A stretch of DNA of 50,861 nt from Nannocystis exedens (lineage in GTDB: Bacteria > Myxococcota_A > Polyangia > Polyangiales > Polyangiaceae), in the NCBI GenBank assembly GCA_945861885.1, contig CAMAVR010000021.1, positions 1-50,861 of the forward strand. Reading direction: 5' to 3'. A model generated the notes under the pieces. It worked only from the letters and a program-made list of their open reading frames with translations. It was not told the origin of the DNA and did no database searches. Below, piece after piece: positions 15,787-23,305 of the stretch (positions are counted from its first letter, which is position 1; each line of letters opens with the position of its first letter). The translations under genes and the position numbers were made by a program.

Positions 15787-16254
15787 ATGAATATCTTGAA
15801 ACCGCATGTTTCGCTGAACGTTTCGAACATCGATGCGTCGGTGGCGTTTTATGAAAAGACGTTTGGGGTCGCTCCAACGAAGCGGAGGCCTGGGTACGCC
15901 AAATTTGATCTCGAACAGCCTTCACTCAACTTAACGATGCAAGAAGCATCGCGAACGGGCGTCAACGCAAGTCACTTTGGAATTCAGGTAGCGAGCACCG
16001 ATGACGTTGCCGACGCGACAGCCCGGTTCAAAGCGGCCGGTTTGAACACGTTGACGGAGGACAATACGGAGTGCTGCTACGCCCTACAGGACAAAGTGTG
16101 GGTTGAGGATCCCGACGGCAATGCGTGGGAGGTGTTCGTTGTGAAGGCCGACGCGGCGGTTATGGGCGCAGCTGTAATTGATAGCGGCGGCTGTGTTCCG
16201 CGCGTTAGCGATGGGACCCCGAACGACAAGGCGAGCCGTGGCTGCTGCGGTTGA
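15787..16254 (+). CDS. arsI: ArsI-type C-As lyase (organoarsenical dioxygenase)
   Basis: 155 residues, a two-repeat vicinal oxygen chelate (glyoxalase-like) protein. Iron ligands fit the ArsI pattern: His7 (KPHVSLNV), His63 (ASHFGIQV) and Glu115 (NAWEVFVVK). A vicinal pair Cys96-Cys97 (TECCYAL) is at the same positions as the arsenic-binding pair known for characterised ArsI. ArsI cleaves the carbon-arsenic bond of trivalent methyl- and aromatic arsenicals, giving arsenite. A C-terminal extension contains further Cys (GGCVP, GCCG). CadI annotations refer to the same family. Confidence 0.85.
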   Translation: MNILKPHVSLNVSNIDASVAFYEKTFGVAPTKRRPGYAKFDLEQPSLNLTMQEASRTGVNASHFGIQVASTDDVADATARFKAAGLNTLTEDNTECCYALQDKVWVEDPDGNAWEVFVVKADAAVMGAAVIDSGGCVPRVSDGTPNDKASRGCCG

Positions 16255-16957
16255 TCTCAGGCGGCGCATTGTGGCGGAAGCGCTGGGGACGGCGCTTCTG
16301 CTGGCCACTGTTGTCGGTTCGGGAATCATGGGAGAACGATTGTCTGGCGGAAATGTGGCGATCGCTCTGCTCGCCAATTCGCTCGCGACCGGAGCCGGCT
16401 TGGTGGCGCTTATTCTTGCCCTTGGTCCCATGTCGGGTGCACACTTTAATCCTGCAGTCACGCTTGCCGATGCGAGCCAAGGGGGCCTGCCTTGGAGCGA
16501 AGTCCCGCTGTACATCGTTGCGCAACTGTTCGGCGCCTTCGTTGGGGTAGCCGTTGCGCATGTCATGTTCGGTGAGGCCATTTATTCCGCCTCGACGCAT
16601 GCTCGAAGCGGGGTCGGCCAACTGCCGTCGGAATTTGTCGCGACGTTCGGCTTGCTGACGGTCATCTGGGGATGCGTTCGAAGAAGACCATCGGCGATCC
16701 CATACGGCGTCGGCGCCTATATCACGGCCGCATATTGGTTCACCTCGTCGACGTCGTTCGCCAATCCCGCGGTTACGATTGCCCGCGCCGCAACCAATAC
16801 GTTTGCTGGGATTCGTGCGGTTGACGCTCCGGCATTTATCGCCGCGCAACTGTTTGGCGCCGCTGCTGCGACGGTGATTTTTCGATGGCTTATCCCGGCA
16901 CTTCCACGCGTGGCGGACCGCGTCGGCGACCGTGCCAATACGGACAACAGATCATGA
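16238..16957 (+). CDS. Aquaporin / aquaglyceroporin of the ars operon (AqpS-like)
   Basis: 239 residues from a GTG at 16238 behind AAGGCGAG; the frame is open to 16178, but that would bury it in arsI. The two half-pore motifs are HFNPAVTLAD and FANPAVTIARA, with six hydrophobic segments. In ars operons such channels (AqpS) let arsenite leave down its gradient after ArsC reduction. This fits here, because no ArsB or Acr3 pump is encoded in the operon. Overlaps arsI by 17 bp and arsC by ATGA. Confidence 0.85.
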   Translation: MAAAVDLRRRIVAEALGTALLLATVVGSGIMGERLSGGNVAIALLANSLATGAGLVALILALGPMSGAHFNPAVTLADASQGGLPWSEVPLYIVAQLFGAFVGVAVAHVMFGEAIYSASTHARSGVGQLPSEFVATFGLLTVIWGCVRRRPSAIPYGVGAYITAAYWFTSSTSFANPAVTIARAATNTFAGIRAVDAPAFIAAQLFGAAAATVIFRWLIPALPRVADRVGDRANTDNRS

Positions 16958-17352
16958 AAAGGATTCTTTTCGCATGCGTTCACAACGCCGGTCGATCGCA
17001 AATGGCGGCCGCTTGGTTTAACCATTTGGCCGATTCTTCAAAAGCTCGCGCGATATCCGCGGGAACGGAGCCGGCCTCTCGCGTTCATCCGGAAGTCGTC
17101 AGCGCGATGAACGAAGTGGGGATTGATATTTCGGCAGCGACGCCAAGATTTCTATCGCCTGATCTTGCCGCTTCCGTGTCGATGCTGATCACGATGGGAT
17201 GCGGCGAAGCATGTCCTGTAGTTCCCGGCGTTCAACGACGCGACTGGCCGCTTCAAGATCCTAAGGGGAAATCAATCGAGCAAGTGCGGCAAATTCGGGA
17301 TGACATTCGAGGGTACATTGAGCGGCTAATAAAAATCGAAGGATGGAGCTAG
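16954..17352 (+). CDS. arsC: Arsenate reductase, low-molecular-weight phosphatase type
   Basis: 132 residues, ATG at 16954 overlapping the aquaporin stop. The P-loop CVHNAGRS (Cys8-Ser15), the resolving pair Cys83/Cys87 (MGCGEACP) and the DWPLQDP loop match the thioredoxin-coupled (Staphylococcus-type) arsenate reductases. Reduces arsenate to arsenite, which then exits by the channel encoded upstream. Residues ~26-69 recur as a pseudogene at 7540-7625. Ends 33 bp from the convergent MFS stop. Confidence 0.9.
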   Translation: MKRILFACVHNAGRSQMAAAWFNHLADSSKARAISAGTEPASRVHPEVVSAMNEVGIDISAATPRFLSPDLAASVSMLITMGCGEACPVVPGVQRRDWPLQDPKGKSIEQVRQIRDDIRGYIERLIKIEGWS

Positions 17353-17385
17353 TGAAATACGCGTAGCTCTCAAGACAGTCGTCTT

Positions 17386-18639
17386 TCATCCTTCTAAAAT
17401 TGCGGCTTTACCAGTCCCATATGTCACGAATGCGCCGACGGCCATGAGCACCGCAGCGTAACCAAAACCGAGTGCGGGGTAGATCGTCCAAAGGGCTCCA
17501 ACGACTACGCTTGAGATGAGATCGCCGACACCGTTGGTGGCGCCGAGGAGGCCAAATGACAACCCCCGATGATCAGGTGGGGCGAGCGAAGCGGCTGTTG
17601 TCCCTTCGAGGGTGTCCTGGACACCGTTAACGAGCCCCGCGATCGCGAACGATACGGCGAGCAAACCAATGCTACCGACATGCCAATAAAAATACGCAGC
17701 CATCGATAGCGGAACGAGCATCGAAATCGCGTAACCGTAACTTAACACACGCTGATGACCGTACCTATCGGCGAGCGCGCCTGCCGGATATGCCGCTGCT
17801 GCGTAGACGATATTGTGAAGGACGTAAAGCGATGCGCCGATGCTCGCAGCCGTAAGCCGCCCCCAGTCTGGCGCGAGGAGCTGCGTCGCCGCAAGAATCA
17901 ACATGGTGTGGGCGAAATCGCCCGCACCAAAAATAGAGACGCCGAGCAAGTATCGGCGAAATCGAACCGGCATGCTCTGCAAAGCGAGGCGAAACGAATG
18001 CTTGGTCACATTGACGCGTGCTCTCTCGCCCACGAATACCGCGAACACGATCGCGGACGCGACGCCCGGGATGAGCGACCACCAGAGCGCGTGTCTTGCC
18101 TCTTCTAACGCGTTGTTCGATGCGTAAAGCAGCGCGACCGCGAGCGCTGGACCAAGAATCGCGCCAAGAGTGTCGCCAAAGCGGTGAAAGCCAAAAGCTC
18201 GTCCCCGGGCGCTAGGCGGAATGGTGTCGGTGAGCATGGCGTCGCGAAGAGGGCCTCGCATGCCGCGTCCGAACCAGCCGAAAACCTTCCCTGCCAGAAT
18301 GAGCGGAAATCCGGAAGCAAGCGCAATGATCCCAGACGCCAGGCCTGTCGCCAGATAACCTAAAACCACAAACGGCTTGCGACGACCAACGCGATCGGAG
18401 AGCCACCCCGCACCGAGTTTGACGAAGCTCGAAGTTGCGTCTGCAATGCCTTCGACGGCCCCAAGCGCCGCCGGCGGCAGGCCAAGCGCTGCCATAAACG
18501 TCGGAAGGATTGTGCTCTGCGCTTCATGTCCCAAGTCGGACAGAAAACTCGTGCACGCCATCCCCCACACGGTGCGATTGAGCCATGGAGGCGATTTGGC
18601 AGCCGAGACCAACGATGTTTCGGAATCCGGCTTGTTCAT
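17386..18639 (-). CDS. MFS transporter, copy B
   Basis: 417 residues, ATG at 18639 overlapping the PAP2 stop. The MFS signature loops are GWLSDRVGRRKP and AGALADRYGHQRV; a Gly-rich helix GFHRFGDTLGAILGPALAVALL follows. Nearly identical to copy A. The substrate is unknown: it is the last gene of a riboswitch-led operon (ClC-PAP2-MFS) and faces the ars operon tail to tail, so fluoride, arsenical or phosphate-related export are all open. No family known to me settles this. Confidence 0.85.
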   Translation of the reverse strand: MNKPDSETSLVSAAKSPPWLNRTVWGMACTSFLSDLGHEAQSTILPTFMAALGLPPAALGAVEGIADATSSFVKLGAGWLSDRVGRRKPFVVLGYLATGLASGIIALASGFPLILAGKVFGWFGRGMRGPLRDAMLTDTIPPSARGRAFGFHRFGDTLGAILGPALAVALLYASNNALEEARHALWWSLIPGVASAIVFAVFVGERARVNVTKHSFRLALQSMPVRFRRYLLGVSIFGAGDFAHTMLILAATQLLAPDWGRLTAASIGASLYVLHNIVYAAAAYPAGALADRYGHQRVLSYGYAISMLVPLSMAAYFYWHVGSIGLLAVSFAIAGLVNGVQDTLEGTTAASLAPPDHRGLSFGLLGATNGVGDLISSVVVGALWTIYPALGFGYAAVLMAVGAFVTYGTGKAAILEG

Positions 18640-19256
18640 GACGGCTTTCCTGGAAAAGAGGGTGGGACGGAAGAAACAAGGCAGAACCTGGTCCCCATGA
18701 ACGTCCACAACGCCAGCACCAACGCAGCCATGGCGAAGCCAAACGCGGTCCCCACGATTACGTCCGAGGGGTAATGCACGCCCAGATAGACACGAGAGAA
18801 CCCCACCAGAAATAAAATCGGGAGCGCGATAACGCGACCGCGCCTTGATAGGAAGAACATGACGACGGCCGCGCCGGCTCCGAGAGTCACGGCATGATTG
18901 GATGGCATTGACTTTCCTGAGTCGCATACCTCCGTTAGAGCGATGTTCTTGTCGACGCTACAGGGACGAGGCCGGTCGGCCCATGGCTTTAGAATTTGAG
19001 AGCTCGCCAAACTCGATAGTCCAATCGAGATTGCCAAAACGACGAAAGCAAACCGTCCTTTTCGACGCGGGCGTATCCGCACGAGTGCGATTGCCCAGAT
19101 GATGCAGATAGCACCGAGAAACCCGCGATGGGAGAGCATCAACATCACGGGGTCCAGCGCAGAGATTCGATGCTGAACGACAGCGCGAAAAATCGCGACA
19201 TCGATCATTCGGCACCCATTCGCCGCTAATGCGAAGGTATCCATCCAGAATGTCAT
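18636..19256 (-). CDS. PAP2 superfamily phosphatase, copy B
   Basis: 206 residues, integral membrane. All three phosphatase motifs are present: K-x6-RP in KPWADRPRP (~90-98), PSNH (~118-121, PSGH in most relatives) and SRVYLGVHYPSD (~154-165, SR-x5-H-x3-D). PAP2 enzymes hydrolyse lipid phosphates or pyrophosphates at the membrane. Its start overlaps the ClC stop and its stop overlaps the MFS start by ATGA, so the three genes are tightly coupled. Copy A has lost the first two motifs. Confidence 0.9.
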   Translation of the reverse strand: MTFWMDTFALAANGCRMIDVAIFRAVVQHRISALDPVMLMLSHRGFLGAICIIWAIALVRIRPRRKGRFAFVVLAISIGLSSLASSQILKPWADRPRPCSVDKNIALTEVCDSGKSMPSNHAVTLGAGAAVVMFFLSRRGRVIALPILFLVGFSRVYLGVHYPSDVIVGTAFGFAMAALVLALWTFMGTRFCLVSSVPPSFPGKPS

Positions 19257-20533
19257 TGTGCGCTTTCACCCGGCGAATGCCGCGTTTTCATCCGATCGCG
19301 AAGCGAAGTCATGCGTTTAAGTTTTGCTCCCACCTTGCTGTTTACAAGGCGCTGCGCCGGGTAAATGCTGCGATGACCGGTCAGCAAATACGCGACTACA
19401 CAGACGATCGCCACATGCGGCAATACAGGTGCACCGAGAAGCTCCACGGCCATAATCGATAGCGCGAGCGGCGTGTTCGATGAAGCGGCGAAGACAGCCG
19501 CGAGGCCGACGCCGGCGCCCGCCTCGAGCGGAATACCGAGGAGTCGAGCAAGCACGCTGCCGAGCGTAGCGCCGATAAAAAATAGCGGTGTGACCTCGCC
19601 GCCTGGGAAGCCCGCGCCTAAAGTGACGGCGGTAAAAATCAGCTTAAGGGCGAACGCATACGACGGGAGGCTCGGATCGATGAAAGCACGCTCGATCATC
19701 GGCACTCCGAGACCAAGATAGTCGCCCGTTCCGACCAGTTTCCAGAGGCACACAACGATGAGGCCGCCCAAGAACATGCGCCACGACAGCCGCGGAATGC
19801 GCTTCTCCCCTTGCTTCTGAACCAAGTGTGTTAGCTCGATAAAAACGACGGAGACGATCGCGACGGCGACCGCAAAAACAAGCCATTTTAGAAACAACAG
19901 AGGTGTCAGCGGGAGGTACAAAGCGGCCGGGTAATGTGTATGCATGATGCCGAGTGCACGCGTGGCCATGTCGCCGACGATCGACGCCACGAGTGCAGGA
20001 ACGAGAGCGTCGTATTCGATATGTCCGAGCACAATGAATTCGAGCCCAAACACCGCCCCCGCGATCGGCGTGCCGAAGACCGACCCGAACCCTCCAGCGA
20101 CCCCCGCAGCAAGCAGCTGCCGCCGCACCGATTTGTCGACCCCGAGGCGATGCGAAAGCCAGTCGGTCATGCTTGCGCCCATCTGCACCGCGGTCCCTTC
20201 GCGTCCCACGCTGCCGCCGAAAAGATGCGTTAGCACCGTGCCGGCGAACACCATTGGGGCCATGCGAAGCGGAATCTCTGGCCCGTTGTCATGAATGGTG
20301 TCGATCACGAGGTTGTGCCCCGCGACGATCGATTGCCCGAAATGCTCGTAGACCAAGCCGATCACGAGACCAGCAAGAGGGAGCGCGTAGACAATCGCGT
20401 CATGACCAACCCGGAAGTCGGTCACCCGTTCGAGCAGCCACAAGAGGAGCGCCGACGAAGCGCCGCACAGTATGCCAACGAGAGAGCCTAGAAAAAGCCA
20501 CTGCCCAAGGGCCGCGATTCGATCACGTCCCAT
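19253..20533 (-). CDS. ClC-type channel/antiporter, CLC-F (fluoride) subtype
   Basis: 426 residues with about ten or more hydrophobic segments. ClC blocks: GREGTAVQMG (~110-119, gating Glu112), GFGSVFGTPIAGAVFGLE and GAGFPGGEVTPLFFIGATLG. Two features point to the fluoride branch rather than chloride. The motif is GREGT rather than GREGP, and the usual GSGIP anion loop is replaced by GHNLV (~72-76). CLC-F proteins are F-/H+ antiporters that expel fluoride. A fluoride riboswitch lies in the leader (20642-20727). The ATG at 20533 is the only in-frame start after a TAG, although its ribosome binding site is weak. Confidence 0.85.
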   Translation of the reverse strand: MGRDRIAALGQWLFLGSLVGILCGASSALLLWLLERVTDFRVGHDAIVYALPLAGLVIGLVYEHFGQSIVAGHNLVIDTIHDNGPEIPLRMAPMVFAGTVLTHLFGGSVGREGTAVQMGASMTDWLSHRLGVDKSVRRQLLAAGVAGGFGSVFGTPIAGAVFGLEFIVLGHIEYDALVPALVASIVGDMATRALGIMHTHYPAALYLPLTPLLFLKWLVFAVAVAIVSVVFIELTHLVQKQGEKRIPRLSWRMFLGGLIVVCLWKLVGTGDYLGLGVPMIERAFIDPSLPSYAFALKLIFTAVTLGAGFPGGEVTPLFFIGATLGSVLARLLGIPLEAGAGVGLAAVFAASSNTPLALSIMAVELLGAPVLPHVAIVCVVAYLLTGHRSIYPAQRLVNSKVGAKLKRMTSLRDRMKTRHSPGESAQ

Positions 20534-20641
20534 GTTGAAGCCGAGCCCATGCGTTGAACGCTATTATCGAGCAGATGTTGCGATCGGAGGCATACGTCAC
20601 GTCGGTCTCTCCTGGCTTGACGCGCCGGAGGGTCCACGTGA

Positions 20642-20727
20642 ACTCCTACGGCGCCCGTATGGGCGGCATCGTAGGAGTCATTGGCGGTCGCGAACGACCA
20701 CGGTTATCGGCGGACTCCACCGCCATT
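20642..20727 (-). ncRNA. Fluoride riboswitch (crcB motif) with expression platform
   Basis: Read on the minus strand. The first stem is GGCGG/CCGCC (20709-20724) with loop TGGAGT. Conserved ATAACCG is followed by a second stem GGTCG-TTCG-CGACC, then ATGACTCCTAC (ends ~20671). The loop bases GGAGTC pair with GACTCC, forming the pseudoknot that defines the fluoride aptamer. The order of stem, AACCG, stem and ATGA..CC-TAC matches the known Thermotoga and Pseudomonas examples. ACTCCTACG (20670-20678) can alternatively pair with CGTAGGAGT (20642-20650), a mutually exclusive hairpin suited to an off state. Found 5' of the CLC-F gene. Confidence 0.85.
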
Positions 20728-20743
20728 GCTTATTGTGGCGCTA

Positions 20744-20773
20744 AGAATGCGCCAGATGATCTCTTGAAGTCAA
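20744..20773 (-). promoter_or_regulatory. Putative promoter of the fluoride-responsive operon
   Basis: On the minus strand TTGACT (20768-20773) and CATTCT (20744-20749) are separated by 18 bp, placing a start site a few bases before the riboswitch. The -35 is good, the -10 is weak. Lies in the short gap after the YhcG gene. Confidence 0.45.
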
Positions 20774-20802
20774 GTACACGCCAGCGCGGGCGCGGTCGGC
20801 GA

Positions 20803-21936
20803 TCACTTTTTATCGAGCCGCCCCACGAGCAGGCGAGTCGATTTCTCTAGCTGCGCGGCCAGGACCTCTTCGCTCGGAAGTGCTGTTCGATATTCGGCTG
20901 GAATGACTTTGTTCGAGAGGCCTGCCAGCGCGTACTTGACCACCGTCGCGCTCTTTTTTGAACATAAAATAAGGCCGATCGGCGGGTTCTCATCATGGCG
21001 CGTCCAATGCTCGCGCGCGTAATTAAGATAAAGATGCATTTGACCGGCGTCTGCATGTGTAAAGGTGCCGAGCTTTAGGTCGATGATAACGAGGCATCGT
21101 AGAGCACGGTGATAGAAGACAAGATCGACTCGGTACCAAACGTCGTCGATCCGAAGGCGTCGCTGGCGCGCGACGAATGCGAAGTCGCCGCCGAGTTCGA
21201 GCAAAAACGTTTCAAGATTTTTGATGAGCGCGTCTTCGAGTTCTGTCTCGGAGTATTCATCTTTAAGCCCGAGAAATTCCAAAACGAAGGGGTCTTTGAT
21301 CTCCTCCTCCGGCGTCGTCGCGTCAGCAGGGGTAGCGACCATTCCCTTTTCCAAGATCGCGACCTTGTTTCGCGACAGCGCGGTACGCTCAAAAAACTGG
21401 CTTTGAATCTGACGGTCGAGTTGTCGTGCCGTCCAACCGCCACGTAGCGCTTCGGTCTCGTAAAATTGGCGCCCAAGCTTGTTTCGCACTGAGAGAAGGC
21501 GCACGTAGTGCGACCATGGGAGAGGAAATTGGGGCGAAGATCCTTCGATATCGGCCGATTTGGCGCTCTTCGTTCCGGCTGCAAGCCGACGAGGGCGGGC
21601 GAATTCCGCAGACAGCGTCTGCGAAATTGGCCATGCCTGATAAAACTTGCGCATTTGCTCGAGATTTCGCTCGGAAAATCCCCGCCCGAGTCGCGCAGTG
21701 AGATCGCCCGCGAGCCGCCTTAAAAGCGCATCTCCATAATCAGCACGTGCTTTGCCCCGCTGCTCCTGCTCGACGATTCGCTTACCGATAAGCCAATAGG
21801 TCGAGGTCATCAGGGAGTTAACCGAGCGAGCGGCCGCCCGTCGACTCGCTTCGAGCAGAGCCACGACGTCTGACAAAACTGCGTGGTAGCTGGCGCCGGT
21901 TATCGTAGTCTTCTTTTTTTTGGCCGGGACAATCAT
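20803..21936 (-). CDS. YhcG/DUF1016 family PD-(D/E)XK nuclease protein
   Basis: 377 residues. The N-terminal DUF1016_N helix bundle (LMTSTYWLIGKRIVEQEQRG, GFSERNLEQMRKFYQAWP, PLPWSHYVRLLSV) is followed by LEKGMVATP and the nuclease domain FVARQRRLRIDDVWYRVDLVFYHR...LVIIDLKLG with the D...DLK catalytic pattern, then GLILCSKK. Related to archaeal Holliday-junction-type resolvases; several members are linked with phage resistance or restriction-like roles, but the function is not established. Full length. It ends just before the promoter of the fluoride operon on the same strand. Confidence 0.85.
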   Translation of the reverse strand: MIVPAKKKKTTITGASYHAVLSDVVALLEASRRAAARSVNSLMTSTYWLIGKRIVEQEQRGKARADYGDALLRRLAGDLTARLGRGFSERNLEQMRKFYQAWPISQTLSAEFARPRRLAAGTKSAKSADIEGSSPQFPLPWSHYVRLLSVRNKLGRQFYETEALRGGWTARQLDRQIQSQFFERTALSRNKVAILEKGMVATPADATTPEEEIKDPFVLEFLGLKDEYSETELEDALIKNLETFLLELGGDFAFVARQRRLRIDDVWYRVDLVFYHRALRCLVIIDLKLGTFTHADAGQMHLYLNYAREHWTRHDENPPIGLILCSKKSATVVKYALAGLSNKVIPAEYRTALPSEEVLAAQLEKSTRLLVGRLDKK

Positions 21937-22267
21937 ACGGGGCGGGAGAGTGCGCCCTTCTGCGAATGATGTCGAGTGTTTGGCTTGTTACACCGTGCCA
22001 GATACCAATCACTCAGCGGCCGCCGGTGCTGCCGACCTCGCCACGTCGTGCCACACGACCGTCGCGGGCGTCCGGGGCGTTCAGGGCGGCACGATGCTCG
22101 CTCCGGGGTTGCAGGGATACCGCCCCCACAACTCCTCCGACGAGCCAATTTGAATTACAGTGTAATGTTACAAACAAGCTTATTTTATAGATGAAGTATT
22201 ACAATTTTCATTAAACTTTCTATCGCAGTTCCATTGACAGCGGATAAACGGCGGCCCAGACAGAAGG
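21937..22267. other. Gene-free stretch with an AT-rich block
   Basis: About 330 bp without a convincing gene on either strand. The left two thirds are GC-rich; 22150-22225 is strikingly AT-rich (TGTAATGTTACAAACAAGCT and an A/T run), with the small palindrome TGTAA...TTACA. It precedes the kinase fragment and could hold its promoter. Confidence 0.4.
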
Positions 22268-22627
22268 GTGCAGGACAAATCGCAGCGCGCCGGGCGAGCC
22301 CCGGAAAAAAAGGCGCAGCGTGGGGCGGGAACGTTGCTGGATGGCCAATATCGCATCGTCCGAGTTCTCGGTACGGGCGGGATGGCGACAGTTTACGAAG
22401 CGACGAATGACATCGGTCATCAGTTCGCGATCAAGGTGCTCAAGGAGGGTGCATCGCTTGAATGGAAGGCGGCTCGGCGCTTCTTGAAAGAGGCGGTGCT
22501 GTCGAATGCCGTGCGCCACGACTCGGTCGTTCAGGTCATCGACCATGGCGTTACGGATGATGGTTGCACGTACTTCGTCATGCCGCTCATCGACGGCGAG
22601 ACGGTCGCGGCACGCGCGAATAAGAAC
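22268..22627 (+). pseudogene. Truncated Hanks-type Ser/Thr protein kinase
   Basis: From a GTG at 22268 the protein has a kinase N-lobe: LLDGQYRIVRVL, the glycine loop GTGGMATVYEA, catalytic Lys in FAIKVLKEG, helix C Glu in RRFLKEAVLSN, and the hinge YFVMPLIDGETVAARA. At about 22625 homology stops before the catalytic HRD loop, where the element-end sequence with GGTGGGGAGG begins. The ORF continues into the antisense of the tRNA. The kinase is inactive by truncation; kinases of this type are abundant in Myxococcota. Confidence 0.75.
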
Positions 22628-22700
22628 GGTGGGACCCTATGGTGGGGAGGATTCTGGTTCAGGTGGGGAGGGAAGCCCCCAAAATCTTCAAAATCGTCGG

Positions 22701-22772
22701 TGGGCGCAGTAGGGATCGAACCTACGACTTCGACCGTGTGAAGGTCGCACTCTACCGCTGAGTTATGCGCCC
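22701..22772 (-). tRNA. tRNA-Val (anticodon CAC)
   Basis: The minus strand folds as a full cloverleaf: acceptor stem GGGCGCA/TGCGCCC with discriminator A at 22701, D-arm CTCAGCGGTAGAG, anticodon stem CGACC/GGTCG with loop TTCACAC (anticodon CAC), and T-arm TAGGTTCGATCCCTA. The CCA end is not encoded. Its 3' end is the integration site of the elements to its left: identical or diverged 3' fragments occur at 14324, 14260 and 11587. It is the boundary between accessory and core DNA here. Confidence 0.92.
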
Positions 22773-22795
22773 GCTTTTAAACGCGACGGGTGCAT

Positions 22796-23305
22796 TTACG
22801 CGACGCTCACCGTATCGGCAAGTGGAATTGCTGTTTGCATCGCCACTTCGGGCATCTCGAGCAGCTGTTTGACCGTTTTGCTCATTCCGGGAATCGAGAG
22901 CTCGCCAAATTCGCTAAGCGGCTCAAGCACAAATCGCCTCCGATGAAGCTCACGATGCGGGATCGTTAGTGTTGGCGTATCAACGACCGTGTCCCCGTAC
23001 GTGAGAATGTCGATGTCGATCAGGCGCGGGCCCCATCGCGTCCCGGGCGCCCGCCCAAGGTCGCGCTCGATTTTTTTTGCGGTCGCTAGGAGCGCTTCGG
23101 GCGACTGAGTAACGCTCGCGTGAAGCGCACAATTGATAAAATCGCCCTGATTTTGAGGCCCAATCGGTGCGGTCGCGTAAAATCGCGAGCGTCCTACCAC
23201 GACGACCCCGTCGGCCCTCCCGAGCATCGCGATCGCGTCGTCGATATTTCGGCAACGCTCGCCGAGGTTTGAACCGAGAGAAAAGAAAACGGTTACAGGT
23301 GTCAT
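22796..23305 (-). CDS. folK: 2-amino-4-hydroxy-6-hydroxymethyldihydropteridine diphosphokinase
   Basis: 169 residues. HPPK motifs in order: FSLGSNLG (N-terminal substrate loop), ATAPIGPQNQGDFINCAL, GTRWGPRLIDIDILTYG (the RxxRxxDxD magnesium/ATP site) and IPHRELHRRRFVLEPLSE. Transfers pyrophosphate from ATP to the pterin in folate synthesis. Start overlaps the pabA stop by ATGA, making a pabA-folK folate pair. Confidence 0.92.
   Translation of the reverse strand: MTPVTVFFSLGSNLGERCRNIDDAIAMLGRADGVVVVGRSRFYATAPIGPQNQGDFINCALHASVTQSPEALLATAKKIERDLGRAPGTRWGPRLIDIDILTYGDTVVDTPTLTIPHRELHRRRFVLEPLSEFGELSIPGMSKTVKQLLEMPEVAMQTAIPLADTVSVA

Noticed and set aside
22150..22200. AT-rich block with TGTAA/TTACA considered as a replication or transfer origin
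   Set aside because: No iterons, no replication or relaxase gene nearby; more likely a promoter region or junk.
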